NCBI RefSeq assembly: GCF_963678245.1
Contig: NZ_OY782770.1
Span: 620,001 to 684,000 of the forward strand
Length of the DNA: 64,000 bases
Direction of reading: 5' to 3'
Source: an uncultured Sunxiuqinia sp.
GTDB lineage: Bacteria; Bacteroidota; Bacteroidia; Bacteroidales; Prolixibacteraceae
The notes beneath the pieces were generated by a model. The model was not told the origin of the DNA and ran no database searches. It saw nothing but the letters and a program-made list of their open reading frames with translations. Of this stretch, positions 27,377 through 36,754 are shown in pieces (position 1 is the first letter of the stretch; the number at the start of each line of letters is the position of its first letter). Position numbers and translations under genes: made by a program.

Positions 27377-28525
27377 ATGATCAAAACTGTAAAAATAATT
27401 GGCCCGGCCTATCCGTTCCGTGGAGGACTAGCATCCTACAATCAACGGTTGGCAGAGGAGTTTCAATCACAGGAAATGGAAGTTGAAATTGAAACCTTCA
27501 CAATTCAATACCCAGGTTTGCTATTCCCCGGGAAGTCGCAATATGTGGATGGACCTGCTCCCGACAATTTAAATATCAAACGAACCGTCAACTCTGTAAA
27601 CCCGGTTAATTGGATTAAAGTTGGTAAACGTATTCAAAAAGAGAAGCCCGATCTACTAATGGTTCGCTACTGGCTACCGTTTATGGGTCCGGTTTTGGGT
27701 ACAATTTGTCGTCTGGTGAGAAAAAATAAACACACCAAAGTTATTTGCTTAGCCGACAATATCATTCCACATGAAAAAAGGCCAGGTGACAAACCTCTTA
27801 CAAGCTATTTCATGAAAAGCATTGATGGAATGGTTGCCATGTCGCAATCTGTCCTCAACGACATAGATACCTTCACCCCCGAACTTCCTCGGAAACTTTG
27901 TCCTCATCCACTGTTTGACAATTTTGGAGAGAAAATTGAAAAAGAAAAAGCCAAAGAATTACTTCAACTTGAGCAAGGAGTTAGTTATTTGCTTTTCTTT
28001 GGTTTTATTCGCGATTACAAAGGACTAGACCTTTTATTGAAAGCAATTTCGGATGAACGAATAAAAAAGCTACCGGTCAAACTAATCATTGCCGGTGAGT
28101 TTTACACAAAGCCCGAACCCTATCTGCAAATGATAGAAAGTCTCAGATTGAAAAATCATGTTTTATTACATACCGACTTTATCCCCAACGAAAAAGTAAG
28201 CCAATACTTTTGTGCATCCGATCTGGTGGTACAGCCCTACAAACACGCCACCCAAAGTGGCGTAACTCAAATTGGCTATCATTTCGAAAAATCGATGCTG
28301 GTAACCGATGTTGGAGGCCTTTCTGAGATTATTCCTGATAAGAAAATTGGTTATGTAGTCACTCCAAATGAACAAGCGATAACCGACGCAATATTGGATT
28401 TTTACGATAAAAATCGTCAGCCAATATTCGAAAAAAATATCATTGAAGAGAAGAAAAAGTTTTCGTGGACCAATATGGTAAATGCTTTTATCTCCGTTTA
28501 CAACAAATTAAACCAGACCGCATGA
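27377..28525 (+). CDS. Glycosyltransferase, family 4 type
   Basis: The 382-residue protein starts KIIGPAYPFRGGLASYNQRL, with the glycine-rich N-lobe motif of GT-B enzymes. The C-lobe includes LFFGFIRDYKGLDLLLKAI, the UDP-sugar-site region VVQPYKHATQSGVTQIGYHF with the E-x7-E-like area replaced by a Gln/Thr/Ser variation, and VTDVGGLSEIIPD. A role in surface polysaccharide is supported by the next gene, a GmhA-like isomerase, whose ATG overlaps this stop by 4 bp. The sugar donor and acceptor are unknown. Confidence 0.88.
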   Translation: MIKTVKIIGPAYPFRGGLASYNQRLAEEFQSQEMEVEIETFTIQYPGLLFPGKSQYVDGPAPDNLNIKRTVNSVNPVNWIKVGKRIQKEKPDLLMVRYWLPFMGPVLGTICRLVRKNKHTKVICLADNIIPHEKRPGDKPLTSYFMKSIDGMVAMSQSVLNDIDTFTPELPRKLCPHPLFDNFGEKIEKEKAKELLQLEQGVSYLLFFGFIRDYKGLDLLLKAISDERIKKLPVKLIIAGEFYTKPEPYLQMIESLRLKNHVLLHTDFIPNEKVSQYFCASDLVVQPYKHATQSGVTQIGYHFEKSMLVTDVGGLSEIIPDKKIGYVVTPNEQAITDAILDFYDKNRQPIFEKNIIEEKKKFSWTNMVNAFISVYNKLNQTA

Positions 28526-29109
28526 AGCAAATAACCGACCGAATCGAGCAAGCCATTGAACTAAAAAAAGCCTTGCTTTCAAACGAAAAAATTTTGAATG
28601 ATATCAAACGAGCTATCGACGAACTGGTTTCATGCTATCAAAAAGGCGGCAAAACACTTTTTTGCGGAAATGGTGGTAGCGCTGCCGACGCCCAGCATCT
28701 TGCAGCTGAGCTGGCTGGTAAATTTTATATCGACCGACCTCCGATACAGGCTGAAGCCTGTCACGTCAATTCTTCATTCATCACGGCTTATTCAAACGAT
28801 TACAATTTTAAAGTGGCTTATGCTAGATACATTTCCGGGGTTGGAAGAGCAGGCGACATCTTAATTGCAATTTCAACATCAGGCAACTCTGAAAATGTTG
28901 TCAATGCAGCAAAAGAAGCTAAAAAAATCGGTATGAAAGTGATCGCCTTAACCGGAAAGCTTGGCGGCCAACTAAAAAGTGTTTGTGATATACTTATACC
29001 AATTCCATCAGTTGACACCCCCAGAATACAGGAAGCTCATATTTTTGTTGGGCATATTATTTGCGAACAAGTTGAAAAAGCCTTGTTTGACAAGCACCAA
29101 AAATCCTAA
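28522..29109 (+). CDS. gmhA: D-sedoheptulose-7-phosphate isomerase (GmhA-like SIS protein)
   Basis: At 195 residues, the protein matches GmhA, which forms D-glycero-manno-heptose 7-phosphate for LPS heptose. The SIS motif FCGNGGSAADAQHLAAELAG is at residues about 48-67, and SNDYNFKVAYARYI and ISTSGNSENVVNAAKEA follow. The C-terminal IQEAHIFVGHIICEQVEKAL has the metal-site His and Glu. Translation likely starts at 28522, overlapping the upstream stop (ATGA). Heptose pathway kinases and epimerases are not in the window. A DiaA-like SIS role is a less likely alternative. Confidence 0.85.
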   Translation: MKQITDRIEQAIELKKALLSNEKILNDIKRAIDELVSCYQKGGKTLFCGNGGSAADAQHLAAELAGKFYIDRPPIQAEACHVNSSFITAYSNDYNFKVAYARYISGVGRAGDILIAISTSGNSENVVNAAKEAKKIGMKVIALTGKLGGQLKSVCDILIPIPSVDTPRIQEAHIFVGHIICEQVEKALFDKHQKS

Positions 29110-29170
29110 AAACTGAACAAATTTGACCAGTTAATACTTTATTAATGATTAGTGAAATTTAATTTGAGTT

Positions 29171-29192
29171 ACGGAGATCGGTCTCTGTTTTC
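29171..29192 (+). terminator. Weak terminator after gmhA
   Basis: ACGGAGA (29171-29177) and TCTCTGT (29182-29188), with one G-T pair and a TCGG loop, are followed by TTTTC. The short stem and T-run make this a modest candidate. Confidence 0.35.
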
Positions 29193-29252
29193 GAAAGAAT
29201 TAAAGTATATTTACTTTTTACAAAAGAAAATAGCTTTTCGAGGGATTGAAGG

Positions 29253-31499
29253 ATGGATAAAAACAAACTACAGACACAAGCTGAGCAACGGTTAATTGCT
29301 GATTACTATGAGAATCTTACAAAATCATTTGATCAGCGAATCACCGAGGAGGGAAGAGAACGGATTCATAAGGCATTTGAATTTGCGAATAGTGCTCATG
29401 CAGGTGTAAAACGAAAATCAGGCGAGCCATACATCGTTCACCCTATTGCTGTTGCAAAGATTGTTTCTCAGGAAATAGGACTCGGAGCAACTTCCATTAT
29501 TTCGGCCATTTTACATGATGTGGTTGAAGACACCGATTATACAACCGAAGATATTAAAAACCTATTTGGGGAGAAAGTGGCAAAGGTCGTTGATGGCTTA
29601 ACCAAGCTTTCGGATGAAATCACCTCTCAACACGACTCCAAGCAGGCTACCAATTTTCGAAAAATGCTAATGACCCTTTCCGATGACATTAGGGTTATTT
29701 TAGTTAAGCTGGCTGACAGACTGCACAATATGCGGACTTTGGACAGCATGCCAACTCCCAAGCAGTTAAAAATTGCAGCCGAAACACTTTATATTTTTGC
29801 CCCTATGGCTCATCGGCTCGGGCTGTACTCCATTAAAACTGAACTGGAAGATCTAAGTCTGAAATACAAGCAACCAGAAACGTATAATCAAATTGTATTT
29901 CGATTAAGAAACCAACAGGAACGAAGAGAATATTTGGTTGATGAGTTCGTCCAGCCCATCCAAAATCAACTCCAGAATGAAGGAATCGATTTTACAGTCT
30001 CCGGAAGATTGAAATCCATTTTTTCAATCTGGAATAAAATGCAAACCAAAGGGATTTCATTTGACGAAATATATGACTTACTCGCTATTCGCATTGTATT
30101 CAAGCCAAAAACAAACATATCTGAAAAACGACAGTGCTTTGACATCCTCTCTCTGATAACCGACATCTACAAACCCAAACCCGACCGTATCCGCGATTGG
30201 ATCACGATCCCAAAAGCCAATGGATATGAAGCGCTCCATGTAACCGTAATGGGACCTCAAGGGAAATGGGTAGAAGTGCAAATCAGAACTGAGCGAATGG
30301 ATGTTATCGCCGAACGTGGTTTTGCTGCTCATTACAAATACAAAGGGGTTCATTCGATTGAATCGGAACTAGATAAGTGGCTGGAAAAAATCCGAGAAAC
30401 ACTTCGCAATCCGGAGTCTGATGCATTAGAGTTTTTGGATGAATTTAAAATGAACCTCTATACTTCGGAAATTGTCATTTTCACCCCAAAGGGTGATATG
30501 ATCCCCCTCCCGAAAGGAGCAACAATTATTGACTTAGCTTACGAAATTCACACCGATCTTGGAAATCATTGCATCGGAGCAAAAATCAATCATAAATTGG
30601 TTCCGGTAAGCTATGTACTGCAAAGCGGAGATCAGGTTGAAATTCTGACTTCAAAAACTCAGACGCCGGATCTGGAATGGCTCAAGTTTATGAGTACTGC
30701 GAAAGCGAAAACAAAAGTCAAACAAGCATTCAAACTTGATAAAAAAAGACACCTGGAGAAAGGTCAGGAGATCATTGAAGAAAAGCTCAAACAATATAAG
30801 ATAAAACCCTCGGCTGATACCTTGAAAAAACTCGCCGCGCACTACAACTTATCTAATAAAGACCAGCTTTACGCTCATGTGGGAATGGGATTTATCCAAA
30901 TCGACGATTTAGAAAGTATCCTCAAAACGCGACGGGAAAACAAATTAGCAAAGTATTGGAAAATTTCATTTGGGAAAAATAGAAACAATAAGGGGGGCGA
31001 GTTGGAGCTCATGCTACCCAAAACTCAAATCAACAAGAAAAATACATTCTTACTCAAAGAAGATCCTGATGAACGCAATTACACTCTGGCTAAATGTTGC
31101 CAGCCAATTCCAGGTGACGATGTTTTGGGTTACATGACCTCGAATAACCACGTAATTATTCATAAAACAAAATGCCCGGAAGCTAATAAATTAATGTCGC
31201 AACACGGCGATCGGATTATCACTGCCGAATGGACTAATTTTAAAAAGCGCTCGTACCTTACCCGCATCAAAGTGAGTGGATTCGACCGAATTGGAATTGT
31301 GAACGAGGTGACTAATATTATCTCGAAACAAAATAACATCAACATGCGAACGGTGATGTTTGACACCCATGACGGTATCTTTGAAGGAGACCTATATATA
31401 TACATTCACAATCTCGGTGATTTAAACAAATTGATCGCACGACTAATGAGAATCAAAGGGATAGATACTATTGAAAGGATCGAGAATATTGAAAATTAA
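29253..31499 (+). CDS. Bifunctional (p)ppGpp synthetase/hydrolase, Rel/SpoT family
   Basis: The 748-residue enzyme controls the stringent response by making and degrading (p)ppGpp. The N-terminal HD hydrolase domain has HPIAVAKIVSQ, ILHDVVEDTDYTTEDI and the HD-pair LVKLADRLHNMRTL, so hydrolase activity is probably intact. The synthetase domain has RLKSIFSIWNKM, YDLLAIRIVF, and GYEALHVTVMGPQGKWVEVQ. The TGS domain is near residues 410-470 (IVIFTPKGDMIPLPKGATII), and an ACT domain is C-terminal (RIKVSGFDRIGIVNEVTN). Bacteroidota usually have one long Rel enzyme. The start ATG follows an AT-rich leader with no ideal promoter. Confidence 0.96.
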   Translation: MDKNKLQTQAEQRLIADYYENLTKSFDQRITEEGRERIHKAFEFANSAHAGVKRKSGEPYIVHPIAVAKIVSQEIGLGATSIISAILHDVVEDTDYTTEDIKNLFGEKVAKVVDGLTKLSDEITSQHDSKQATNFRKMLMTLSDDIRVILVKLADRLHNMRTLDSMPTPKQLKIAAETLYIFAPMAHRLGLYSIKTELEDLSLKYKQPETYNQIVFRLRNQQERREYLVDEFVQPIQNQLQNEGIDFTVSGRLKSIFSIWNKMQTKGISFDEIYDLLAIRIVFKPKTNISEKRQCFDILSLITDIYKPKPDRIRDWITIPKANGYEALHVTVMGPQGKWVEVQIRTERMDVIAERGFAAHYKYKGVHSIESELDKWLEKIRETLRNPESDALEFLDEFKMNLYTSEIVIFTPKGDMIPLPKGATIIDLAYEIHTDLGNHCIGAKINHKLVPVSYVLQSGDQVEILTSKTQTPDLEWLKFMSTAKAKTKVKQAFKLDKKRHLEKGQEIIEEKLKQYKIKPSADTLKKLAAHYNLSNKDQLYAHVGMGFIQIDDLESILKTRRENKLAKYWKISFGKNRNNKGGELELMLPKTQINKKNTFLLKEDPDERNYTLAKCCQPIPGDDVLGYMTSNNHVIIHKTKCPEANKLMSQHGDRIITAEWTNFKKRSYLTRIKVSGFDRIGIVNEVTNIISKQNNINMRTVMFDTHDGIFEGDLYIYIHNLGDLNKLIARLMRIKGIDTIERIENIEN

Positions 31500-31533
31500 T
31501 TTTTATTTAGTCTAAACAATCTTAATTTTTTAC

Positions 31534-31541
31534 TATTTTTG
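31534..31541 (+). promoter_or_regulatory. Putative -7 box for the Fur-family gene
   Basis: TATTTTTG matches TAnnTTTG and lies 27 bp before the ATG at 31569. The -33 region is not convincing, and the gene is only 69 bp after the Rel stop, so read-through is also possible. Confidence 0.35.
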
Positions 31542-31568
31542 AGGCTACAACACAAAACTGTTTTGAGT

Positions 31569-32009
31569 ATGAATAGCCATAAAACAAAAGATACTGTGAA
31601 AAATATGTTCACAGAATACTTGGAGAAAAATGGTCACCGGAAAACCCCCGAGCGATTCGCTATTCTTGATGAAATTTATTCCCGCGAAGGTCATTTCGAT
31701 ATTGAGTCACTTTATATTTCAATGAAAAATAAGAATTACCGGGTAAGTCGGGCAACCCTCTACAATACCATTGACTTGTTACTGGAATGTAAATTGGTTG
31801 TAAAACATCAATTTGGTAAAAACATCGCCCAATTTGAAAAGGCTTTCGCAACTCTTCAACACGATCACCTCATTGATACAAGCACCGGAATAGTAAAAGA
31901 ATTTTACGATCCACGAATCCGAGAAATCATAGAAGAAGCTTGTTTAAAGTATAATTTTAAACTTTCGCATCACACGTTATACATCTATGGTGAAAGCCTC
32001 GACTCTTAA
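31569..32009 (+). CDS. Fur-family transcriptional regulator
   Basis: The 146-residue protein begins with a winged helix ([20 protein letters not shown], then [20 protein letters not shown] and [16 protein letters not shown]), the usual Fur DNA-binding region. The metal region keeps [20 protein letters not shown], including the HDH residues of the regulatory site. The structural-zinc CxxC (usual context LICxxCG) is replaced here by D and T, and a second C-terminal CxxC is also missing. Its sensing mode may therefore differ from classical Fur or PerR. The ATG at 31569 is chosen over a TTG at 31539. It sits between rel and purA, with its own terminator. Confidence 0.88.
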   Translation: MNSHKTKDTVKNMFTEYLEKNGHRKTPERFAILDEIYSREGHFDIESLYISMKNKNYRVSRATLYNTIDLLLECKLVVKHQFGKNIAQFEKAFATLQHDHLIDTSTGIVKEFYDPRIREIIEEACLKYNFKLSHHTLYIYGESLDS

Positions 32010-32040
32010 AATATATCGTAAACTCATTATAAATAAATCG

Positions 32041-32065
32041 CCTCTGATGAATCGGAGGTTTTTTT
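32041..32065 (+). terminator. Terminator of the Fur-family gene
   Basis: CCTCTGA (32041-32047) and TCGGAGG (32052-32058), with one G-T pair and a TGAA loop, are followed by seven T. Confidence 0.8.
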
Positions 32066-32167
32066 ATGCCTAAATGAAAAAATAATTTGTAATTTTATTG
32101 GCCAAATAATTTTCATTTTGGCACCGTGGAAATCAGTCTAATTTCAGGCTTTATTTCTGCGGTTCAT

Positions 32168-32175
32168 TATGTTTG
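32168..32175 (+). promoter_or_regulatory. Putative -7 box for purA
   Basis: TATGTTTG matches TAnnTTTG, 21 bp before the purA ATG. The best upstream candidate for -33 (TTTC, 32142-32145) has a 22-bp spacing. Confidence 0.4.
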
Positions 32176-32196
32176 AAATATTGTAAACTACATAAA

Positions 32197-33471
32197 ATGA
32201 AAGTAGATGTTATCTTAGGCCTCCAGTGGGGAGATGAAGGAAAAGGAAAAATTGTTGACGTCTTAACCCCTAAATATGATGCCATTTCAAGGTTTCAAGG
32301 AGGACCAAACGCTGGACACACACTTGAAATCAACGATTTCAAACAAGTTTTACACTCAATTCCATCAGGAATTTTCCACGAAAATAAAGCTAACGTTATT
32401 GGAAATGGAGTTGTTCTTGATCCGCTTGTTTTTAAGAACGAAATTGAGTCGATAAAAAAACATGGTATCGACCTGCATAAAAATCTATACATTTCGAAAA
32501 AGGCACACCTGATTTTGCCAACCCATAAATTGCTTGACGCTGCCTCGGAAGCCGCAAAAGGGGACACTAAAATTGGTTCAACCTTAAAAGGAATTGGCCC
32601 AACGTACAAAGATAAAATTGGACGAGATGGCCTTCGGGTTGGTGATTTGGTTGAGAACTTCGACGAAAAATACAAAACTCGCATTGATGCGCACAAAATA
32701 ATTCTGGAAAAACTTTACCAGTTCGATTATAAACAATTACTTGAAGAAGTAGAAAAAGAATGGTTCGAAGGCATTAAAGTACTGAAAGAATTCACCTTTG
32801 TTGACAGCGAACACATGATTGACGACCTGATACAAGATGGAAAATCAGTACTGGCAGAGGGTGCACAGGGAACCTTGCTTGATATTGACTTTGGTTCTTA
32901 CCCATTTGTAACCTCATCAAATACCATTTGCGCCGGAGCATGCACCGGATTGGGGATTGCGCCGCAAAAAATTGGCGAAGTGTTTGGTATCTTTAAAGCA
33001 TACTGCACCCGGGTTGGCATGGGACCATTCCCGACCGAACTACACTGCGAAACCGGACAAAAGCTGCGTGATGCCGGAAACGAATATGGATCAACAACAG
33101 GCCGTCCTCGTCGTTGTGGCTGGTTAGATTTAGTCGCTCTAAAATATTCGATCATGATCAATGGCGTAACCCAACTTTTCATGATGAAAGGAGATGTATT
33201 GGATAACTTCGAAACCATTAAGATATGTGTTGGGTATGAGATTGATGGCGAAGTGGTTGACAAATTCCCTTTTGAACTGGACGACAACGTAAAGCCAATT
33301 TATGTTGAAGTTCCGGGCTGGGAGACAGATTTAACAAAACTGACTCACCAAAATGAATTCCCGGAAGAACTAAACAACTACATCAGTTTTATTGAAGATG
33401 AAACAGGGCTCCCAATCACCATTGCATCAGTTGGTCCGAACAGGGCACAAACAATTCATATTGAAAAGTAA
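32197..33471 (+). CDS. purA: Adenylosuccinate synthetase
   Basis: PurA uses GTP to join IMP and aspartate in AMP synthesis. The 424-residue product opens with the invariant VDVILGLQWGDEGKGKIVDV, holding the catalytic Asp and Lys and the P-loop-like WGDEGKGK. NAGHTLEI, GSTLKGIGPTYKDKIGRDGL and GAQGTLLDIDFGSYPFVTSS match the IMP-binding loops. STTGRPRRCGWLDLVALKYS is the late signature. The ATG at 32197 is taken over a TTG at 32173. It has its own -7 box and terminator and is not in a purine cluster. Confidence 0.98.
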   Translation: MKVDVILGLQWGDEGKGKIVDVLTPKYDAISRFQGGPNAGHTLEINDFKQVLHSIPSGIFHENKANVIGNGVVLDPLVFKNEIESIKKHGIDLHKNLYISKKAHLILPTHKLLDAASEAAKGDTKIGSTLKGIGPTYKDKIGRDGLRVGDLVENFDEKYKTRIDAHKIILEKLYQFDYKQLLEEVEKEWFEGIKVLKEFTFVDSEHMIDDLIQDGKSVLAEGAQGTLLDIDFGSYPFVTSSNTICAGACTGLGIAPQKIGEVFGIFKAYCTRVGMGPFPTELHCETGQKLRDAGNEYGSTTGRPRRCGWLDLVALKYSIMINGVTQLFMMKGDVLDNFETIKICVGYEIDGEVVDKFPFELDDNVKPIYVEVPGWETDLTKLTHQNEFPEELNNYISFIEDETGLPITIASVGPNRAQTIHIEK

Positions 33472-33496
33472 ACAAGGTATTTTCATTCCGATAGTT

Positions 33497-33529
33497 CAAA
33501 AGAGCCTCCAATAGGGGCTCTTTTGTATT
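33497..33529 (+). terminator. purA terminator
   Basis: A perfect 10-bp stem, CAAAAGAGCC (33497-33506) with GGCTCTTTTG (33516-33525), encloses a 9-base loop and is followed by a short T-rich tract. Confidence 0.8.
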
Positions 33530-33530
33530 T

Positions 33531-33847
33531 TAAATTGATCTTAAATTCATTTTTCAGACTTTCAATTCTGAAGTTTAAATATTACATTTAGGCTACTTAT
33601 TTCAGATTGCTTGAAAAGAGATTGAATCTAAACCTCAAATAATGAGTTATCATTGTGTGGATAACTTAATTATTTTGATCGAATTGAGAACGAACCAATT
33701 GATATATAAATATATCAGTGATAAACACATGTGGTTTGACTACAATAAAAATAAGATGGCTCGTTTTATTTTGAGTACTTTCAAAAGCGTCATCACAACA
33801 TGTAATTTGACATACTAATACTTACTATAAAAAAATCAGAGACGTTT
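33531..33847. other. Leader region of the PLP enzyme gene with two inverted repeats
   Basis: There is no gene in these 317 bp. AGTTATC/GATAACT (33645-33651 and 33660-33666) flank 8 bases, and TGATATAT-AA-ATATATCA (33700-33717) is an almost perfect palindrome. These may be operators for the following gene. No TAnnTTTG box was certain. Confidence 0.45.
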
Positions 33848-34951
33848 ATGGAAATAGTTCGCCCAACGCTGATTCTCGATAAAGAGGTTTGCTTAAACAA
33901 CATTAAAAGGATGGCTGCCAAGGCATCGTCAAAAGGTGTATTTTTCAGGCCACATTTTAAAACCCATCAATCAGCAGAAATTGGAGCGTGGTTTCGCAAT
34001 TTTGGTGTTCAAGCCATCACGGTATCATCAGTGGAAATGGCTGAATACTTTGCCGATCAGGGTTGGGAGGATATCACCATTGCAATTCCAGTAAATATTT
34101 ATGAAATCAATCAAATAAATTCGCTGGGCCAAAAGATAAAACTCAACTTACTAATTGAGAATAAAGATATGCTCATTCAGGTTGATAAATTTATAAAATC
34201 ACCTGTTGGAATGTTCATTGAAATTGACACCGGACACAATAGAACAGGCATAATGGCCAGCAAAACAAACCAGATCGATGCTTTAATCCAAATTATCTCC
34301 AAAAACAAAAACGTCAATTTTAAAGGTTTTTTGACGCACGGTGGGCACACGTATAAAACGAAATCCAAATATGAAATTTTCAACCTTCATTTTGACGCCT
34401 TGCTAAAAATGCGTTCGCTAAAAAACCGCTATCGCAAGGATTATCCAGACTTGATGGTTTCTCTGGGCGACACTCCTTCGGCTAGCATTTGTGATAATTT
34501 TGACGGAGTTGATGAATTACGACCGGGCAATTTTGTCTTTTATGATTTAATGCAATATAATTTAGGGAGTTGTTATTTCAATGATATTGCCATCCGGTTG
34601 GTTTGCCCGGTTATTGCCAAGCACGGATCGAGAAACGAAATTACCATATACGGCGGAGCCATTCATATTTCAAAAGACTCAATTATCAACGTTGATGGAA
34701 AAAATTTATATGGCCAAATCGTTATAAGAAAAGGAAATGAAAAGATTTTGCTGAGCGAAAAAAATTATCTCTGGGATATGTCGCAAGAACATGGCATTTT
34801 AAAAATGACTTACAAAGATTTTGACTTAATTAAAGTTGGTGATTTGGTTGAGATCATTCCTGTTCACAGCTGTCTCACTGCAAACCTGATGGGTAAATAC
34901 ACAACAACTCACGGAGAAGAGATAACGACCATCCAACAAAAATTACTTTAA
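33848..34951 (+). CDS. Fold-type III PLP enzyme, D-threonine aldolase/D-serine dehydratase-like
   Basis: The 367-residue protein starts RPTLILDKEVCLNNIKRMAA, and PLP-binding Lys38 is in FFRPHFKTHQSAEIG. The barrel carries FIEIDTGHNRTGI, LTHGGHTY and LRPGNFVFYD, and the C-terminal domain has the metal-binding pair of His and Cys near 340 and 342 (PVHSCLTANL), as in zinc-dependent D-serine dehydratase. Substrates are therefore likely D-hydroxy amino acids. It is monocistronic and its 3' end overlaps the end of the terpene-cyclase gene by 9 bp in convergent orientation. It does not seem to belong to that operon. Confidence 0.85.
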   Translation: MEIVRPTLILDKEVCLNNIKRMAAKASSKGVFFRPHFKTHQSAEIGAWFRNFGVQAITVSSVEMAEYFADQGWEDITIAIPVNIYEINQINSLGQKIKLNLLIENKDMLIQVDKFIKSPVGMFIEIDTGHNRTGIMASKTNQIDALIQIISKNKNVNFKGFLTHGGHTYKTKSKYEIFNLHFDALLKMRSLKNRYRKDYPDLMVSLGDTPSASICDNFDGVDELRPGNFVFYDLMQYNLGSCYFNDIAIRLVCPVIAKHGSRNEITIYGGAIHISKDSIINVDGKNLYGQIVIRKGNEKILLSEKNYLWDMSQEHGILKMTYKDFDLIKVGDLVEIIPVHSCLTANLMGKYTTTHGEEITTIQQKLL

Positions 34952-36742
34952 TTTTTCAATCGCTCTGCTCAGTGCTTCCAGATAAAAGCTTAATGGGTAT
35001 AATTTTTCGTCGTACCAAAGCGATGCAAAATAAAGACCTATGGGAGAAGGCCTCAACCCATTTCGTTTAAAAGAAAAATCCAACCACTTCAATCCATCAT
35101 CACACGCTTTTTGATGTTCGCTCCCCGTCAATGCCGAAACAGCCAAGGCAGTCTCCTCCATTGTGCCAACAACACTTTTGTCACCGCCCCAGCTTCCATC
35201 TTCGTTCCGGGAATGCACTAAAAATTGTTCGCCCCGACTAATCAATTCACTTACTCTGGATTTTAAATTTGGATTTAGCCATTGATGACGACTGGCATCT
35301 CGTAGATAAGTTAATACCCTAGCCGTTCCGTAAACCGGATTAGAATGATCGCTGGTTAATTGATTGCCAAACCAAAGAGGAATCCAACTGCCATTTGCTT
35401 GTTGGTTTTTCTCCAAATACTTTATCGCCCCTACAATTGAAGTACGGAACATTTTTGATTGTTTACCATTCACCCCATCACCGACCGCCTCTATTGTTGC
35501 GGAGATCGCCAATAAAGCATGCCCCGTCAAATCAGCACAGCTTTGATCAAAAGGCAATTTGCTCCATCCTCTTGAGAAAGTCGGAAAGCCTCCATCACGG
35601 TTTTGCAAACCCACCAGCCAATCGCAACCAGCAACAGCAGGTGCCTGAACCTCGCCAATTGGTTTAAGCTTCAACAAGGTCAGAATTGTCCCGGGAGTAT
35701 CGTCTCCATCTGGAACCGCGCCTGCATGGTTCGTCCATCCCCAACCACCTGGCTGACTCCCATTAAATGGATGAACCTGCTTATTTTGAATCCGTACTAA
35801 GTGATTCGCGATCTGGTCTTGCACTTCCTGAGAGAGCACTTTGTCCTTTTGATTCCGTAATGCCCGAACTGACAGTCCGGTTACCCAAGTCGACAAATCC
35901 ACATCAATAGGCCAGCTTCCATCACCACGTTGCGTCTGTTTCAAAAAACCGATTCCTTTTTTTACGACCTCCAAGTCTCCATAGCCTGCTTCAATTAAAC
36001 TTAAGCACACAAAAGCCGTCAATGGTATTGCCTCCAAAAAACCTCCGCTGGCAGGTGCCAAACGATCAAGTAACGCAAGTGATTTCCTGACTGAACGATT
36101 TCTTACGAAGCGACCAAAAGCACTCGATTTCTTCTTCTTGAAGATTACAATGCCAACTGCGATCAAAGCAGGAATAGCATAGCTCACCACGCTTAAATTA
36201 AAAAACCGATAAAAGCCTCTTGGCAACAAAGCCATTTCAAATGGCAGTTGTGGAACACGATCAAATGCTCGCTCATCAGGCACTCCACACAAGCCGCACA
36301 TCGTTAAAATTGGAACCGAAAAAGTATAATCTTTTCGATAGTGCTCTAAAATGTAGTCGGCAACCTGCGATGATTTTGTATCAATCCCCTCAGTCAATAA
36401 ATACTGTCCAACTTTGGACTGCAATAAGGCCACATCAGCCTCAGAACTTGAGTATAGATTTGTCGCGCCATAAACCAACAAACTGGTGCTTACATTTCCC
36501 GGACTTTGGGGAGAATCACCAAAACTGCCATCGGCGTTTATATTATTTTTCAACCAGTCAAAACCCTTAGCAATTTCAAGTTTAAATTGTTCTGCATCAT
36601 AAAAATGAAAAGCGGCAATAGCGACAGCCACACCAAGTGCGCTGGATGATAATTCACCGGACCAAAAACCCTGCGGATTCATATCCTTCACCAGAATTTT
36701 GGCCAACTCATCAAACCTATTTTGCAGCTCTTGTTTTTCCAT
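34943..36742 (-). CDS. Class II terpene cyclase, squalene-hopene cyclase-like
   Basis: The 599-residue protein follows the squalene-hopene cyclase (SHC) order of elements. An SHC-type segment (residues 165-190, PQLPFEMALLPRGFYRFFNL) precedes a hydrophobic stretch, probably the membrane-dipping part. GGFLEAIPLTAFVCLSLIEA and QTQRGDGSWPIDVDLSTWVT resemble the first QW-type repeats. PGGWGWTNHAGAVPDGDDTP contains the class II protonation motif DxDD (D345, D347, D348). Later repeats are LQNRDGGFPTFSRGW, QQANGSWIPLW and RNEDGSWGG. The tail PIGLYFASLWYDEKLYPLSF is as in the SHC family. It is likely to start cyclisation of a polyprenyl chain by protonation. It is last in a five-gene operon; substrate and product are unknown. 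Confidence 0.82.
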   Translation of the reverse strand: MEKQELQNRFDELAKILVKDMNPQGFWSGELSSSALGVAVAIAAFHFYDAEQFKLEIAKGFDWLKNNINADGSFGDSPQSPGNVSTSLLVYGATNLYSSSEADVALLQSKVGQYLLTEGIDTKSSQVADYILEHYRKDYTFSVPILTMCGLCGVPDERAFDRVPQLPFEMALLPRGFYRFFNLSVVSYAIPALIAVGIVIFKKKKSSAFGRFVRNRSVRKSLALLDRLAPASGGFLEAIPLTAFVCLSLIEAGYGDLEVVKKGIGFLKQTQRGDGSWPIDVDLSTWVTGLSVRALRNQKDKVLSQEVQDQIANHLVRIQNKQVHPFNGSQPGGWGWTNHAGAVPDGDDTPGTILTLLKLKPIGEVQAPAVAGCDWLVGLQNRDGGFPTFSRGWSKLPFDQSCADLTGHALLAISATIEAVGDGVNGKQSKMFRTSIVGAIKYLEKNQQANGSWIPLWFGNQLTSDHSNPVYGTARVLTYLRDASRHQWLNPNLKSRVSELISRGEQFLVHSRNEDGSWGGDKSVVGTMEETALAVSALTGSEHQKACDDGLKWLDFSFKRNGLRPSPIGLYFASLWYDEKLYPLSFYLEALSRAIEKLK

Positions 36743-36754
36743 ATAACCAATTGA

